A stretch of 64,000 bases of DNA from Tamarix chinensis (Eukaryota > Streptophyta > Magnoliopsida > Caryophyllales > Tamaricaceae): positions 4,504,123-4,568,122 of the forward strand of contig CM060172.1 in the NCBI GenBank assembly GCA_030549775.1, in the 5' to 3' direction. The notes beneath the pieces were generated by a model. It ran no database searches and was not told where the DNA came from. It was given only the letters and a program-made list of their open reading frames with translations. The position numbers and the translations under genes are program-made. Shown piece after piece: positions 23,461 to 36,472 of this stretch; position 1 is the first letter of the stretch; each line of letters opens with the position of its first letter.

Positions 23461-24099
23461 TATAGATGTCCAAGAGGGTAAGGTCATTCTTTTTTTCCAA
23501 GGTGAAGAAGTCACTTTTAATGTATTTAAGAGCATGAAATACCCCTTAGATGACAACACTTGCTATCACATTGATATCTTAGATAATGTAATTGATGATT
23601 GTTTTCAAGCAAGTGTTATGCAAGATCCCCTGAAAAGGGGTTTGGTTCAACAAAGAGGGTGGGAGAACGAAGAGAAAGAAGACGAGGTTGTCCAGTACTT
23701 GAATGCACATCCACCATATGGTCGTCACAATATGGTCCACTTATGAGGGCTAGAGAGGGCACAAATTCCAAAATTGGAGTCATCCATTGAGGAACCTTCC
23801 ATGCTAGAGCTCAAGCCACTACCTCAGCATTTGAAATATGCATTTCTTGGTCATAATGATACACTTCCCATCATTATTTCTTCATCTTTGACTAATTTGC
23901 AGGAATAAAAATTGATGAGAGTGCTTAAGGAATGAAAGAAGGCCTTTAGATGGACCATTGCTGATATTAAAAGGATTAGCCCTTCCATGTGCATGCACAA
24001 AATTCTCATGGAAGACAACCACAAAAAAGTGATCCAACCTCAAAGGCGATTGAACCCAAAAATGCAAGAGGTGGTGAAGAAGGAGGTAACTAAGCTATT

Positions 24100-24760
24100 A
24101 GATGCAAGTATGATCTATCCGATCTTTGATAGCTCTTGGGTTAATCTTGTCTAAGTGGTTCCCAAGAAAGGGGGAATCACAGTAGTCAAGAATGATAATA
24201 ACGAATTGGTGCCTACTATAACTGTTACAGGTTGGCGTGTCTGCATTGATTTTAGAAAGCTAAATGATGCTGCTAGAAAAGACCACTTCCCCCTTCCCTT
24301 CATTGACTAAATGCTTGAACTCTTGGTGGGGCATGACTATTATTACTTTCTTGATGGGTATTCTGGTTATATGCAAATACCTATTTTCCCTAAGGACCAA
24401 GAGAAGACTACCTTCACTTGTTCTTATGGCACCTTCACATATAGACGGATGCCATTTGGTCTTTGTAATGCCCCAACCACATTTCAAAGGTGTATGATGG
24501 CTTTATTTCATGATATGATTGAAAATTTTCCTCACAACGCTTAAGAACAAGCTCAAGATTATTTAATCATGCATCAAATGATAGCCCAAAGACCGAAAAA
24601 TCATCCATAAAAAATTGTGAGGATACAAATATGGTTCTAAATTGGGAAAAGTGTCATTTGATGGTCTAGAAAGGAATAGTTTTAGGGCATAAGATTTCAT
24701 GTAAAAGGATAGAGGTAGATAAAGCCAAAATTGAAGTCATTGAGAAATTTCCACCCCCTA
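24100..24760 (+). pseudogene. Element D reverse transcriptase, active site deleted
   Basis: Motifs run in order: [99 protein letters not shown] split by frames. After DMIE the expected FMDDFSVFG motif is absent and replaced by unrelated sequence (24530-24610). Homology resumes at VLNWEKCHLMV. Loss of the aspartate pair makes the enzyme inactive. Confidence 0.82.
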
Positions 24761-24879
24761 CATGTGTTAAAGATATACTTAGTTTCTATAGATGTTTCAT
24801 TAAAGATTTTTCAAAAATTTCAAAACCTCTTTATGATCTGTTGGCTAAAGATGTGTCCTTTCACTTTTCTGATGCATGT

Positions 24880-25330
24880 TTGGTTGCCTTTAACACTTTA
24901 AAGGTAAAACTTGTGGATGCTCCGACTATTGTTACTCCTGATTGTAATTTACGTTTTGAGATTATGTGTGATGCCAGTGATGTTGTTATAGGAGCAGTAT
25001 TGGGGTAGCGTAAGGAAATTTTTTTTCATACTATCTATTATGCTAGTAAGACTTTGAATTCAGCACAAATGAATTATGCAACAACTAAAAAATAATTGCT
25101 AGCTGTGGTTTTATCCTTTGACAAGTTTTGTCCTTATCTATTGCTTAACAAGGTCATTATCTATGCTGACTATGCAGCCTTGAAGTATCATTTTGTTTAG
25201 CACGATGCAAAGCCCATAATCATTTGGTGGATTTTATTGTTGCAAGAGTTCAACTTGGAAATCAGGGATAAGAAGGGTAGCGAGAATCAAGTAGCTGATC
25301 ATCTTTCTTGTTTACCCTCTACCTATGAGG
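24880..25330 (+). pseudogene. Element D RNase H domain
   Basis: Reads FEIMCDASDVVIGAVLG, then IYYASKTLNSAQMNYATT, LLAVVLSFDKF and, in the tether, [17 protein letters not shown]. The DASD motif and the ASKTL strand mark the domain. Several TAG/TAA codons interrupt it. Confidence 0.75.
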
Positions 25331-25499
25331 TCAATCAGGAACCTACACCTATTCGAGACTCATTTTCCAATGAGACACTCTATGCGGTTACAAATCATCC
25401 TCGGTATGCTGATATTGCGAACTATCTTGTAAGTGGAATCTTACCCAATGATCTTTCCTTTCATTAAAGGAAGAAGTTCTTACATGATCTGAGGTATTA

Positions 25500-26700
25500 C
25501 TTTTGAGATGATCCCTACCTCTATAGGATTTGTTCTGATCATGTCATTAGAAGATGCATCCCTGAGCATGAAATGCATTCTATATTATCTTATTGTCATA
25601 ATAAAGAGTGTGGTGGCCATTTTGGCCCCACCAAAATGGCTGCAAAAGTCTTACAATGTGGATTTTATTGGCTTACCTTATTTCATGATGTATACTTCTT
25701 TTCTAAGACTTGTGATAGGTGTCAAAGAATGCGAAATATTTCTAGAAAACAAGATATGCCCCTCACAAACATTCTTGTAGTGGAGTTATTTGATGTTTGG
25801 GGAATCGATTTTATGGGACTGTTTTCTAAATCTATGCTTAATGAATATATTCTTGTGGCAGTTAATTATGTATCTAAGTGGGTAGAGGCTATAGCCATTC
25901 CCACAAACGATGCAAAAGTCGTCACCAAATTTTTGAAAAAGAATATCTTTTCAAGGTTTGGGACATCTAAGATTATCATTAGTGATGGGGGGTTCTCATT
26001 TTTGCAATAGAGCATTTAATGCTCTTTTGAGTAAGTATGGAGTTAACCATAAGGTTTCTACCCCATATCATCCTCAAACTAGCTGTCAAGTGGAGGTGTC
26101 AAACCATAAGCTTAAGAGAATTGTTGAGAAAATGGTTAACTCCTCTAGAAAGGATTGGTCCTTGAAACTTGACGATGCTCTATGGGCTTACCGAACCGCT
26201 TTTAAAACCCCCATTGGAATGTCCCCTTATAATCTTATTTTTAGAAAATCGTGTCACCTACCTATAGAACTTGAGAATAAATTATTTTGGGCTAATCGTT
26301 TCCTTAACTTTGATATGCAAGCTGCAGGTGAGAAGAGGCTCCTTCAATTGAATGAACTCGATGAATTCTGGCTTAAGGCATATGAGAGTGCGAGGCTATA
26401 CAAGGAGCACACAAAAAGGATTCATGATCAACGCATCACCAAATGAGAATTTGAAGTGGGGTAACAAGTGCTTCTATTTAATTCTCATTTACGATTGTTC
26501 CCTTGAAATCTTAGATCCCGATGGTTAGGACCATTCACAATCACGGAAGTTTTTCCATCTAGAGCAGTCGAAATATCTAGCCCCGATAAATAACCATTCA
26601 ATGTGAATGGACAAAGGTTGAAGGTGTATAAAGGTGGTGAGGTTGCAGCCCTCAAAACCACAATTCTTTTGGATGATCCCAAGTGAAGTGAGAAAGTCAA
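25500..26700 (+). pseudogene. Element D integrase
   Basis: The zinc-binding HHCC is visible as H-SYCHN-ECGGHFG and [14 protein letters not shown] (25570-25750). The catalytic core follows: VWGIDFMG, then ISDGGSHF (frame change near 25985), [13 protein letters not shown] with the third acidic residue in E-V, and [20 protein letters not shown]. The C-terminal part (FPGNLRSRWLGPFTITEVF near 26500-26560) is in another frame. In intact elements it inserts the cDNA into the genome. Confidence 0.82.
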
Positions 26701-26724
26701 GCTAATGATAATAAACAAGCACTT

Positions 26725-26742
26725 CTTGGGAGGCAACCCAAG
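26725..26742 (+). other. Conserved hairpin after element D pol
   Basis: CTTGGGAGGCAACCCAAG forms a 6-bp stem with a 6-base loop, followed by a long T-rich run. From memory such a hairpin is frequent at this place in Athila-type elements. Its function is unknown to me. Confidence 0.55.
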
Positions 26743-28618
26743 TTTTTTATTTTTATTTTATTTATTTTTATTTTTTTTCGCTTGGTTTGTTTGGTCTTTG
26801 TTTCCTTATGGCTTTTGTTTGATGGATTTGTAGGTGGTGATGTGGAAATTCTAATTTGAATGGTGACCATGGTCAATTTATTTGAGTGTGAAGGCATGAA
26901 ATTAACCAAGCAAATTCTTTGCACCTCCACCAAATTCTCCACTGCCACAATTGCATAATGCTGTCGCCATCCTGCCACCACCACAACCACCATCACATCA
27001 TCCACTAACCTCTGCCACCTTCTCCATCAGATTGATCCATGGATTTTTCCCCTCTTTTCTTTTGTGCATCTTGTTTCACATTGAGGACAATGTGATACAT
27101 AAGCATGGGGGAGAATATGGCCTATCCTTATCGTTTGGTTAGTATTCTATTCTTCCATATTTTATTTAGATGAGTCTTACTGTCTTTTTCCTTGGTTATT
27201 TCTTTTGGATATTTATCTATAAAAAAAGCAAAAAAAAACAAAGAAAAGAAAAGGAAATAACCTTTCATTGATGATATTAAAGATTATGTTTTGTCTTGCA
27301 ATGGCAGGAGTGTTTAGTTTGGCATGTTAAGACCCTTTGAATCATCTTTTGAAAATGGATTTCTATGTGCTTGAATGTTTTGGTTGCATTGTTATGAGAC
27401 AAGTGTAATTGTGTTTGAGAACTTTAGTGTTACGCGTGCCTTAACATTCTTGTAGTATTGTAGTTTGACTTATGCTAATTTACTCTTTGCCAAAGGGGTT
27501 AGAATTAGAGAATTTTGGACCCAGTGAGACTTTGACCCTTTAGACTAATACATCACTATAGTCTCTTATTTTTCTTTTGTGTGTCTCCCAACATGACTTG
27601 GGAAACTAGAACTTGCAATGGTTTTCTTCAAAACCACATAGGACTTAGATGTGCATCAAAATGATAGAGTCACTTATTTTTTTATTTTGTTTTTGTCATA
27701 ACCTACATTAGCCAAATAGTCTAACCTTCAAATTTTATCCTTTGCTAACCCTGTTGTGCTTATGGCAATTTTTCTTGATCTAACCACACATGTAGCCCAA
27801 TTTCCTTTATCCCCCCTAAGTCTAGAATCAATGGTTGTTGTGTAATTTGAAAAAAAGGAGTTGGAAGTGTGATGTAAGCTAAGCATGGGGGAGGTGTGAA
27901 AGAGTGAATGGTTGTGTATTATGAAAAGCAAATCAATATATCTCTTATTAAAAAAAAAGAAGAAGAATCAATAAGAAGTTTGGGGTGCTCGTGTTTCGTG
28001 ATGAAAATTTGGGATGGTAAAATATATGTTATTAAAAAAATAATAATACCATATCTCATTGATACTAGAATTTTAAATCCACTTTAAAAAAAAAAAGAGT
28101 CCATTCTAACCTTTTAACCCATGGTCCCATTACAACCCTAATAAGACCTCTTGATTTTTGTGTGTTCTAAGTCTTTCTAGTGGTGGAGAATTGAAAAGCA
28201 TTCCAAGAATATGGATGATCTTGATCATGAGTTAGAGGACTAGAGCGGAACCTTTAAATACAATAAAACACATGATAGGTGTGTCCACAAGACCTAAAGT
28301 GAGAATTCTAATTCGAAACATTGAGGAATGAGTGAGTTGTATATGGTTGCTTGCTATCCACTGTTGGACATCCTTTGTTGCATGGCAGGTCCCTAGAGCT
28401 TGATAGTACAATTACATTTCTCACATAAGGGGGCAACCTAAATATCTTTAAAAAAGGAACTTTTAATTGTTATATTTTTGGGTCTTATTGCTTCTTACCT
28501 GACTCTTGTGCTATTAAAGGGCTAAACACTCTTTTTTAAGAAAGGGATCCTACTACTTTTCTTTTTCCCCATGGTGGGTTTCTTGTATTAATTTTCTTGG
28601 GGACAAGAAAATGTTTAA
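26743..28618 (+). other. Element D 3' non-coding region (no env-like gene)
   Basis: About 1.9 kb between integrase and 3' LTR without a domain. It repeats the phrase AGCATGGG(G)GAG (27102, 27881, 28618), resembling duplicated polypurine-tract sequence. Athila elements sometimes carry an env-like ORF here, but none is seen. Confidence 0.5.
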
Positions 28619-28630
28619 GCATGGGAGAGT
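28619..28630 (+). other. Element D polypurine tract
   Basis: GCATGGGAGAGT immediately precedes the 3' LTR start TGATAAGTG. Confidence 0.65.
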
Positions 28631-30040
28631 TGATAAGTGTAAATTTTGCATCTTATTCCTAAGGTTTATAAGAGTTTTTACCTCTAATTTTAGTTGGAGT
28701 TCTCCCTTTTTGTTCTTGTTACTGCCTTTGTGTTGTGAAATTTTGCAGGGTCTCAAACAAAAAAAAATTCATGAAGTATGGAAAAAAGAATAAGCTTCAA
28801 GGGAGAAGAAAGGAGAAAAAAGGAGAAAAGAGGAGCAAAAGTTAAAGCAGAAAGAGATTTAGAGCTAAAATGTAAATTCTGGAATAAAATGAAAGCAAGA
28901 ATGCATACTCAAAGTATATGAGCCTAAAAGAAGTGGAATTTAGACTAGGAAAAAGTCTGAATTTGGAGAAGCTTTCAACATCAACGTGTTAGATCTTTTC
29001 AATATTTTTCCAACGCATCCACAATCAGCTTAATCGAAGTTATGATGAAAATGTTATGGTCAAAATACACATCATTATCAAAGTTGACATGGGAAGCCCA
29101 TGTTTATCAATACCTTAGGGATCCGTGAGGCGGTAATATAAAAACTCTCATTCTAATTTCTCAAAGCAGCCTCCACTCCCTCTCTCTTCTCTCTTCTCTA
29201 TCCTCTTCCCAATTCATCAAGATCTCTCTTGTAAATTAGAGACCGAGGTGCAAGAAGTTTAATTTTTGCAAGAATTTGTGAACATCAAGGGTATTATCTA
29301 ATGATCTTTTCTCTATCTATGGAATCTCTTGTTGTTTTTAATATTCTTGCTATGAATTTGATAGGCTATATATTGTGCTAAGGTGAAGGGGAATTTCGCC
29401 TGATCCGAATGTGTTGAATTATTACATGCTTTTTTATTCAGTTCATGATCTATATGTTGTGTTATTGATTGATTGACGAATTGATGAACCATGGCTGGGT
29501 TCCGATTTTTTGGTGTGGAAAATACCGATGAGATCGAGAGATAATCCAGTATTAGACCCAATAGCACAACAGGAGATTAAATTGTAGATCGAGAGATGAT
29601 TAATTTGACCTCTACAACAATAAAGGAGGAAACTTTATGGACTTTAATGCATTACATTCTATTAGATTCTAAGCTAGAGATAGTTAGGGCCATAGATATG
29701 TAATAGGGTAGTTGTAGCTTGAGAAAGCACACCACTTTCTATCCTTGTTGGCATGATTGATTATGATTATTGAATTATTTTGTGATGTGATATTCGATTA
29801 CGTGTGAGGATCGAGGGCGATGAACCAAAACCTTAGCTCTTCTATTTATTTGAGTCACTTGAGTGCTATTTTCTTTTCCTTTTAGCTTAGATAGTTATTT
29901 TAGCTTAAAATTTATTATTTCATATCATCTCGTAGTATAGAAATAGCTAAGTTCTATCATTGTCCTAGTGGTCATTCACCAATGCCTATGGGATTGACCT
30001 TGACTACTACTCCGACCCCGTGCACCTGCGGTAGGAACGT
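28631..30040 (+). repeat. Element D 3' LTR
   Basis: Direct copy of 19703-21113 with the same TATA (29135-29145) and CT-rich leader. Differences are few and mostly near the 5' end (for example TATTCCTAAGG against TATTTCTAAAG). Confidence 0.88.
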
Positions 30041-30044
30041 GTCG

Positions 30045-31842
30045 ATTTGACTGACTACTATGACCATTTTGTTGAGAAATTTTTGTAGGTAGCTCATTCA
30101 TTGATGAACCTTTTGAAGAAGAATACTAGATTTTAGTGGGATGGTGCATGTGAGGTTATTTTCTATTTTAGTGGTATCTAACTACAACATTAGTTTTGAA
30201 TTTGCCATCTAGATTAGACTTGTTTGAGATTTATAGTGATGCATCAAAGAATGGACTAGATTTTTTGCTGATGCATCATGGTAAGGTAGCGTGTTAAGCT
30301 TCTTGTTAGTTGAAGTGGTATGAGCATAACTACCTAATGCATGAATTGGAGTTGGATGCAATCGTATTCACATTGAAGTTTTGGATACACTATCTGTATG
30401 AGACTTAGTGCAGATTCTTCATTGACCACAAGAGACTAAAGTATATATTCACTTAAAAGGAGTTGATTATAAGGTAGAGGAGATGGCTATAGTTGGTAAA
30501 GGACTACAATATTGGGTTGACTTACCATGAGGGTGAGGCCATCATTGTTGTATATGCCTTAAGTATGAAGACATTACACTCCTTGAATCTTTGTGTGCTG
30601 GCTAATTGATTGCTTGAGGAGCTTAGATAGATAGGGATAGAATTGATCCAGAAAGGTGATTTGGAGGTTTGGATGAGTGTTTTGATGATTATTCCAATTG
30701 TTTTTGATGAGATATGAGCATGATGAACTAGGAATGTTAAGGTTGAGAGGATTTAGTAGAAGATGCAGAATGGTTGAGCTGAGGGTTTTTAGATCCATGA
30801 ATATGGTAGCATTTATAATTGGGGATGTTGATGTGTACCTCAGAGTTGGGTTGATATGACATGCCAGATTTTAGAGGAGGGTCACTGTATTCCAAATTTA
30901 ATCCACTATGGGGAGAGAAATTGCACAAGGACCTCAAGAGGATATACTAGTGGCCTCGCATGAAGTGAAAGATAGAAAAGTTTGTGTCAAGGTGTGTGAT
31001 ATGTTAGAAGGTTAATATCAATAACTACATACTTTCATGGTTGGTTTGGCCTTTAAAATTTTTGATATGGAAGCGGAACTCCATCTCAATTGATTTAGTG
31101 AGTGGGCTACCAAGGACCGACGGTTGGTGCGATATAATCTAGGTCATCGTTGACCGATTGTCTAAGTTTATAGTTTTTGTGCTGATGAAGTCAACTTGGA
31201 GTATGGATTAGTTGGTCAATTCTGACATGAGGTTTATGGTGATTAGGAATGGTACACATACCGACATATTCTCTGATAGAGATTTGATATTCCTTTCACA
31301 CTTTTAGGGGAAGTTATAGGAGGTTATGGGAACGAAGTTGAGGATGAGTACTGCCTTTCACATAGTAGTAAACTGGAAAATTGAGAGGAAAATTCATACA
31401 TTTGATGATATTCTACAAGCATGTGTTTTAAACTTCTAAAGAGTCGGGAGGGTCATTTACATTTTGTTGAGTTCTCATACAATAATAGTTAGTATATGCA
31501 CGACACCCTTTGAGGCATTGTATATAGGTAAGTGTTGGATACCCTAATGTTAGAGCGACATTAGGAAGACTTTTGTGCTTGGACTACAGATGATTAAGGA
31601 GATGACTTACTAGGATCTATTAATCTAAGATAGGATGGAGGTATCTCAAAATTGATAGAAGAGTTATGCAGATCAGAGGTGTTGTAGTGATAGATTTGAG
31701 TTGGGGGTATAGTTCTGTTGAGGGTCTCACCCACAAAAGGGGTGTAGAGATTTGGTTGGAATGATAAACTAACTCCGAAAAATAATGGTCCTTATGATAT
31801 TCTTAATAGGGTTTATGGGGTTGATTATCACTTGGGACTTCC
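30045..31842 (+). pseudogene. Element A RNase H and integrase remnant
   Basis: Continues element A after D. RNase H: LFEIYSDASKNGLDF-like (near 30220), NYLMHELELDAIVFTLKF (near 30330). Integrase: KDLKRIY-WPRMK (near 30930), SISIDLVSGLPRTDG (near 31085), IWVIVDRLSKF, DRDLIFLSHF and TPFEALYIGK (near 31510), ending near a GPYxIL-like region. Stops are frequent. It ends at the LTR of element B, so the chromodomain and 3' LTR are missing. Confidence 0.75.
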
Positions 31843-33264
31843 TATAACACCCCCATACATCATAATTTAAAATTTTCATTTTAAATATAAAAATATTCAC
31901 CATAAGAAGGGGTGATACTACTATAATTGGTATAAGGTTAGCACTAAGCCATCCTTATACCAACTATAAGGCAAAGTAGAAATAGTTACAATTATGATAA
32001 ATATATCAAGAAAATCATTTCATACCATAATAAATGTCAAAATTTTGTCACCAAGAAATATTGAAATACATAAACATTATTTATCTGAAATAAAGCATTA
32101 AAACTAGAAAGTCGAAAATAATAATAGCCGAATGTCAATCTCTCCAGGCCCCAATCGTGGATTACTATAGCATCACTGTACCCTTATCATATCATCATAA
32201 GCAGCAAAGTTATCTAGAGCAACCTCAGTCACCTGCATAGACTTAAGAGGGGACACTACTTGTGGGAATGAGTAGCACCCATAATAGAGGCGATTAGTAC
32301 GCTACGTACTGAGTAAGATAACAATACAACCAAGCAAGATTAAAGAGATTAATGACAGCAAAAACAGAAATAAAATATGCATACGCAAGTCATAAAGGTT
32401 CATTTGTTATTATTTGGACTCAAGATAATAGTGCATATAGGTTGGAATAAGAGAAGGTGAAAGTTCAAGTTCGTTAAGGGAGAAGAGAGGGAAGGGGCAT
32501 CATTTAGGGGTATTTATAGGCTGTAGAGGAAAGAATGGGGACAAAGGGGGAAGGAGACAAGGTGTCTAGTTGCAGGGTGACACAACAAGAGTAGGGTAGG
32601 ATAGTGTAGGGGGTGTAGGTGTAGGGGAATTGGGTAGGGGTCATGTAGTACGGGGGACCTATGTAGGCTAATGCTTATGTGCATGCTTTGTATGGTTGAG
32701 AAGGGAAAGATGGAGGGAGGAAGGTTGCTGGGTTGCAGGTGTGAATGGGTGAAAATGGAAGGGGGACATCATGCAATGCACAGGTAGTAGGTAGGAGATA
32801 GGGAGAAAAGGGGAAAAGAGGAAAGAAGGGAGACAAAAAAAAGAAGAAAAAGAAAAGAAAAAGGAAGATGGAGGAGGGGATTGGGCTGGTTAGAGGGGAA
32901 AAGGGAAGAAAGGAAGAGAGGGCCACTTTGGCTAGATGCGACGCAACCTAAGTGAGGAGGAAGAAAAAAAATGAAGACGGAAGAAAAAGGAAAAAGGAGA
33001 AAAGGAGAAAAAGAGAAAAGAAAAAGAAGAAAGAAAAAAAGGAAATCAAAAAGAAGAAAGTTGTGGAATTTTTTAGGTTGGGTTTGGGGAATTTATTGGT
33101 AGTTATATAAATAATTAAAAATTATTATAATTTTTCTGTAATTTATTTTAGGCTAGATAATTAAAATAATGTATCAAAATTAGGCTAGATAATAAATTTT
33201 TAATCTCATATTATTATTATTACATATACATATATTTTATTTTATATATTACTTTATTATTACA
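31843..33264 (-). repeat. Element B 3' LTR
   Basis: On the minus strand it runs TGTAATAATAAAG...GGGGGTGTTATA, 1422 bp. It contains a C/T-rich block (33050-32480) and the box CTTACTCAGTACGTAGCGTAC (32297-32318 on the plus strand as its complement), followed by GGTGCTACTCATTCC, both shared with solo LTR S2 (58507-58560). It lacks the CCGGTGGA array of the longer LTRs. Confidence 0.7.
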
Positions 33265-33283
33265 TCACTACCCCCATAAAGGA
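33265..33283 (-). other. Element B polypurine tract
   Basis: Minus strand CCTTTATGGGGGTAGTGA directly before the LTR start TGTAATAATAAAG. The gag-only element has GGGGGTAGTGA in the same position. Confidence 0.7.
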
Positions 33284-33485
33284 AGACTTCATCCCTGACA
33301 TCACAAGCCAAGGTCCGGTAATAAGAATAAGGGAATGGGAAGCAAGGTCGTTCTGGTGGTCATCCTTATCTATGAGGACATACGCTACTAGCTACTACCC
33401 CCTTAAAGGAAAAAAAGGTTTCCAAAACTATTTTACCTGAAGTGAAGAGTTTAGGGTATGACTCGCACTTTTCCTTTTCTAATTC

Positions 33486-34860
33486 TCAAGTGGATTCTTC
33501 CATCCTATGGTAGCTTAAGAGAACCTTTATGAGTGGAACAGAACTTGTCCTAGTTTGCCAGAGCTTTTTATCGAGGATCTGCATAGGCCTCTCCTTGTAG
33601 TTTAGAGAGTCATCGATCTCAACTTCGTCAGGCCCAATCACATGAGAAGGATCTATAATATACTTCCGTAATTGTGAGATGTGGAAGATGTTGTAGACAT
33701 ATTCTAACTCTTGTGAGGACACCAACCCGTAAGCAATGTCTCCAATTCTGTCTAGAATCTCATAGGGTCTAATATACCTCGGGCTCTATTTGCCCCTCCC
33801 ACCAACCCTCTGCACTCCCTTAGTGGGGGATAATCATAGCAATACCTTGTCTTCGGGCTCAAAGTCACTACCACGGCATCTCCGATTAGTGTAACTCTTC
33901 TACCATCTTTGAGTTGCTTTCATCATGTCCTAGATCAGATGGATTTGTCAGGTTATCTCCTCAATCAACTCAAGTCCCAAAACCAAATTCTCACTGATAT
34001 CACTCTAGCATAAGGGTGTCAGAAATTGTCTTCCATATAACACCTTGAAGGGTGCCATCCCTATGCTAGCATGGTAGCTGCTATTATATAAAAACTCCAC
34101 CAAATGCAGATGATCCTCCCAACAACCTTGAATATCCATAGCATAATCTTACAACATATCCTTAATTATCTAAATGGTCCTCTTAGTCTACCCATCTGTG
34201 GTTGGATGAAAGTTAATACTCATCTTTAGCTTTATTCCTAGAACCTCTTGAAATTTACCCAAAAGTGGGAGAGAAACCTTGAGTCCCTGTGGGAGGTAAT
34301 ATTTGTGGGTATACCATGCTGGCTAACCACGAACTTAATGTACACATTGGCCAACTAGTCTATACTCTAGGTCAACTTCATATATGCAAATACCACCAAC
34401 TTAGTCAGCTTGTCCACACTAACCCAGATGGTGTCACACCTAATATGAGTCCTAGGCAACCCACTCATAAAATCTATGGAGATTGATTCCCATTCCCATC
34501 CTAGAACTTCCCAAAGCTGTAGTAACTCTACAAGTATGTAGTGCTCAAACTTAACCTTTTGAAAGGTTAGGCATCGGGGTGCAAACTTAGCTACCTCATG
34601 CTTCATGTGAGACCACTAGTAGATCCTCTTAAGGTCTTTGTACAACTTGTCTCCTCCTGGGTGGGCAGAGTAGGGTGTGTGATTTCATTTGAAAATTTGA
34701 TGTTTTTGGTTAGATCAACCTTGCACTCTATACCAATGACCTTTATAGTGAATGCTACCATCCTCGTGTATTTAGAATCCTTTAGCTTGACCTTCCTGAA
34801 TCTTCCGTTGTATTCTTTCAAGCTTAACATCTCTAGGCTATCCAACACAGATCTCCTCAA
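33486..34860 (-). pseudogene. Element B integrase and C-terminal region
   Basis: In minus-strand order: EVAKFAPRCLTFQKVKFEH and ESISIDFMSGLPRTHI (34600-34430), VDKLTKLVVFAYMKLT, later core blocks in broken frames, and the C-terminal VYNIFHISQLRKYIIDPSHVI (33700-33630), the phrase that precedes a chromodomain in chromoviruses. The N-terminal zinc region lies near 34600. The catalytic D in IDFMSG is kept. Frameshifts elsewhere make it non-functional. Confidence 0.78.
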
Positions 34861-34999
34861 ACAACATTAGGGTAATCATCAAGGTGCTCATGTGAACCTT
34901 GATATCACCTTGTTGGGTTAGCTCTAATTCCATCTCTCTAAATTCCTCTAGCAATCGATTAGCTACCACGTGGGAGTTTAGAGAGTATAAGGTCTTTTG

Positions 35000-36200
35000 G
35001 CTTAAGGCATCTACAACATGTTGGCTTTACTCTCATGGTAGGTCAACTCAATGTCGTAATCCTTTACTAACTCTAGCCACCTCCTTTAAATCATGCTTAA
35101 CTCCTTCTAAGTGAATATGTATTTAAGATTCTCGTGGTCGATGAAGAATCTGTACCTTATCCTATATAGGTGGTGCCTCTAGATCTTTAGTGCAAAAATC
35201 ACCGTTACCAATTCTAGATCATGAGTTTTGTAGTTCTTTTTGTGTTGCTTCAATTAGAGGGAGGCGTAAGTGACCATCTTACCATTCTACATCGATATGC
35301 ACCCTAAACCATGCTTAGATACATCACTATAGGCCTCAAATCTCTTAGATCTAGCTGATAGAGTTAGAATAGGTGCTATAGTCAAACATTTCTTTAGTTC
35401 TTTGAATGCCCCTTCACAAGTCTCATCCTAGTAGTCATCTTCAAAAGGTTTTTTTAGAGGATGGGAAATCCTTGAGAAATCATGAATGCGAAGAATCTGT
35501 AATAATTGACCTACCCTCAGAATGTACAAACCTTTGACAAGTTTGTTGGGGCCTTCCATTCTGTGATCACCATAATCTTTGTTGCATCCACTGCGACTCC
35601 CCTAGCTAGTACTCTGTGTCCTAGAAAAGACACTTCGGGAAGCTAAAATCCATACTTCGATAGCTTAGTGAACAGGTTGTGCTCTTAAAGAAGAGGTAGA
35701 ATAGTGCGAAGGTGTAGTTCATGCTCCTCCTTTCCTTGATAGTATGCTAAAATGTCATTGATGAACACTACTATGAACTAGTCAAAGAATGGCCTAAAGA
35801 TCCTTGTCATCAAATCTATGAAGATGGAAGGTGCATTGGTGATCCCAAAAGGCATCACCATGTATTCTTAATACCCATTTAACGCCCAAAATGACATCTT
35901 TATGATGTTAGCATCCGTAATGCGTAACTAGTGGTTTATGATATTAGTCAACCTTAGAGAAGATAATAGCACCCCATAACTGATCAAAAAGGTCATATTT
36001 TCTTAGAAGTTGATACCATTTCTTGATTATTAACTGATTTATCCCATGGTAGTCCATGTAGAGATGGAGGCTCCCATCCTTCTTCTTTATAAATAGGATG
36101 GATTCTCCCCATAGAGATATATTCAGTTAGATGTATCCATGGTCCAGCAAATCCTCTAGCTAAGTCTTCAATTCCCTCAACTCCACTGACGCTATCTTGT
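35000..36200 (-). pseudogene. Element B reverse transcriptase and RNase H remnant
   Basis: RT is read as MVMPFGITNAPSIF, MTRIFRPFFD-FIVVFINDILAY, EEHELHLRTILPLL and VSFLGHRVLARGVAVD (35870-35580). The active site FIDD reads F-I-N-D. RNase H and tether blocks follow to about 35000. Upstream fingers are visible near 36200-36000 (for example a DxGSLHLYMDYHG-like run). Many stops. Confidence 0.72.
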
Positions 36201-36472
36201 AAGGGGCCCTCAATATAGGTGTAGGCGTGTAGCCCTTGGCATTAGGTTGATGGTAAAGTCAATCTCATGTACCAGTAGCATACCTAGGATCTCTTGTGGA
36301 AACACATAAGGGAAATCCTGAATCACAAGAATATCATTTAAGGCCATAAGATCCTTGTTCAAATTCTAGATACTACATAGATCCCTTGGGTACCCTTCCA
36401 TATTAATGAGTGTCTTGCGATTGCAGACACCACCTTAGTGGTGGGCTTAGGCTTTTATTTCTTGTAAAAACC

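Larger units (their letters stand above)
19703..30044 (+). mobile_element. Athila-like Ty3/gypsy element D, nested in element A
   Basis: Two LTRs (19703-21113 and 28631-30040) in direct orientation enclose about 7.5 kb with PBS, gag, protease, RT, RNase H and integrase. Flanks gtttg (19698-19702) and atttg (30045-30049) form a 5-bp target duplication with one change, and joining them restores element A's RT reading. The LTRs differ at only a few tens of positions at most, concentrated in the first 100 bases. Gag keeps long open stretches, but stops are scattered through it and pol, and the RT active site is lost, so this copy is non-functional though far younger than its host. Confidence 0.9.
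12478..31842 (+). mobile_element. Ty3/gypsy element A, decayed, 3' truncated, carrying nested element D
   Basis: In plus-strand order: a long 5' LTR (12478-17065), PBS (17069-17080), gag (about 17330-18220), protease (near 18545-18600), RT (about 18960-19702), then the 10.3-kb element D. Beyond D the same pol continues with the RT end and RNase H (30045-30560) and integrase (30560-31842). It breaks off where element B's LTR starts. Every frame holds multiple stops. Its gag and LTR architecture resemble those of the gag-only element at 37092-49150, and its gag tail resembles that of element B. Confidence 0.8.

Noticed and set aside
26743..28618. env-like gene in element D
   Set aside because: No frame longer than about 70 codons and no signal or membrane segment in a continuous frame.
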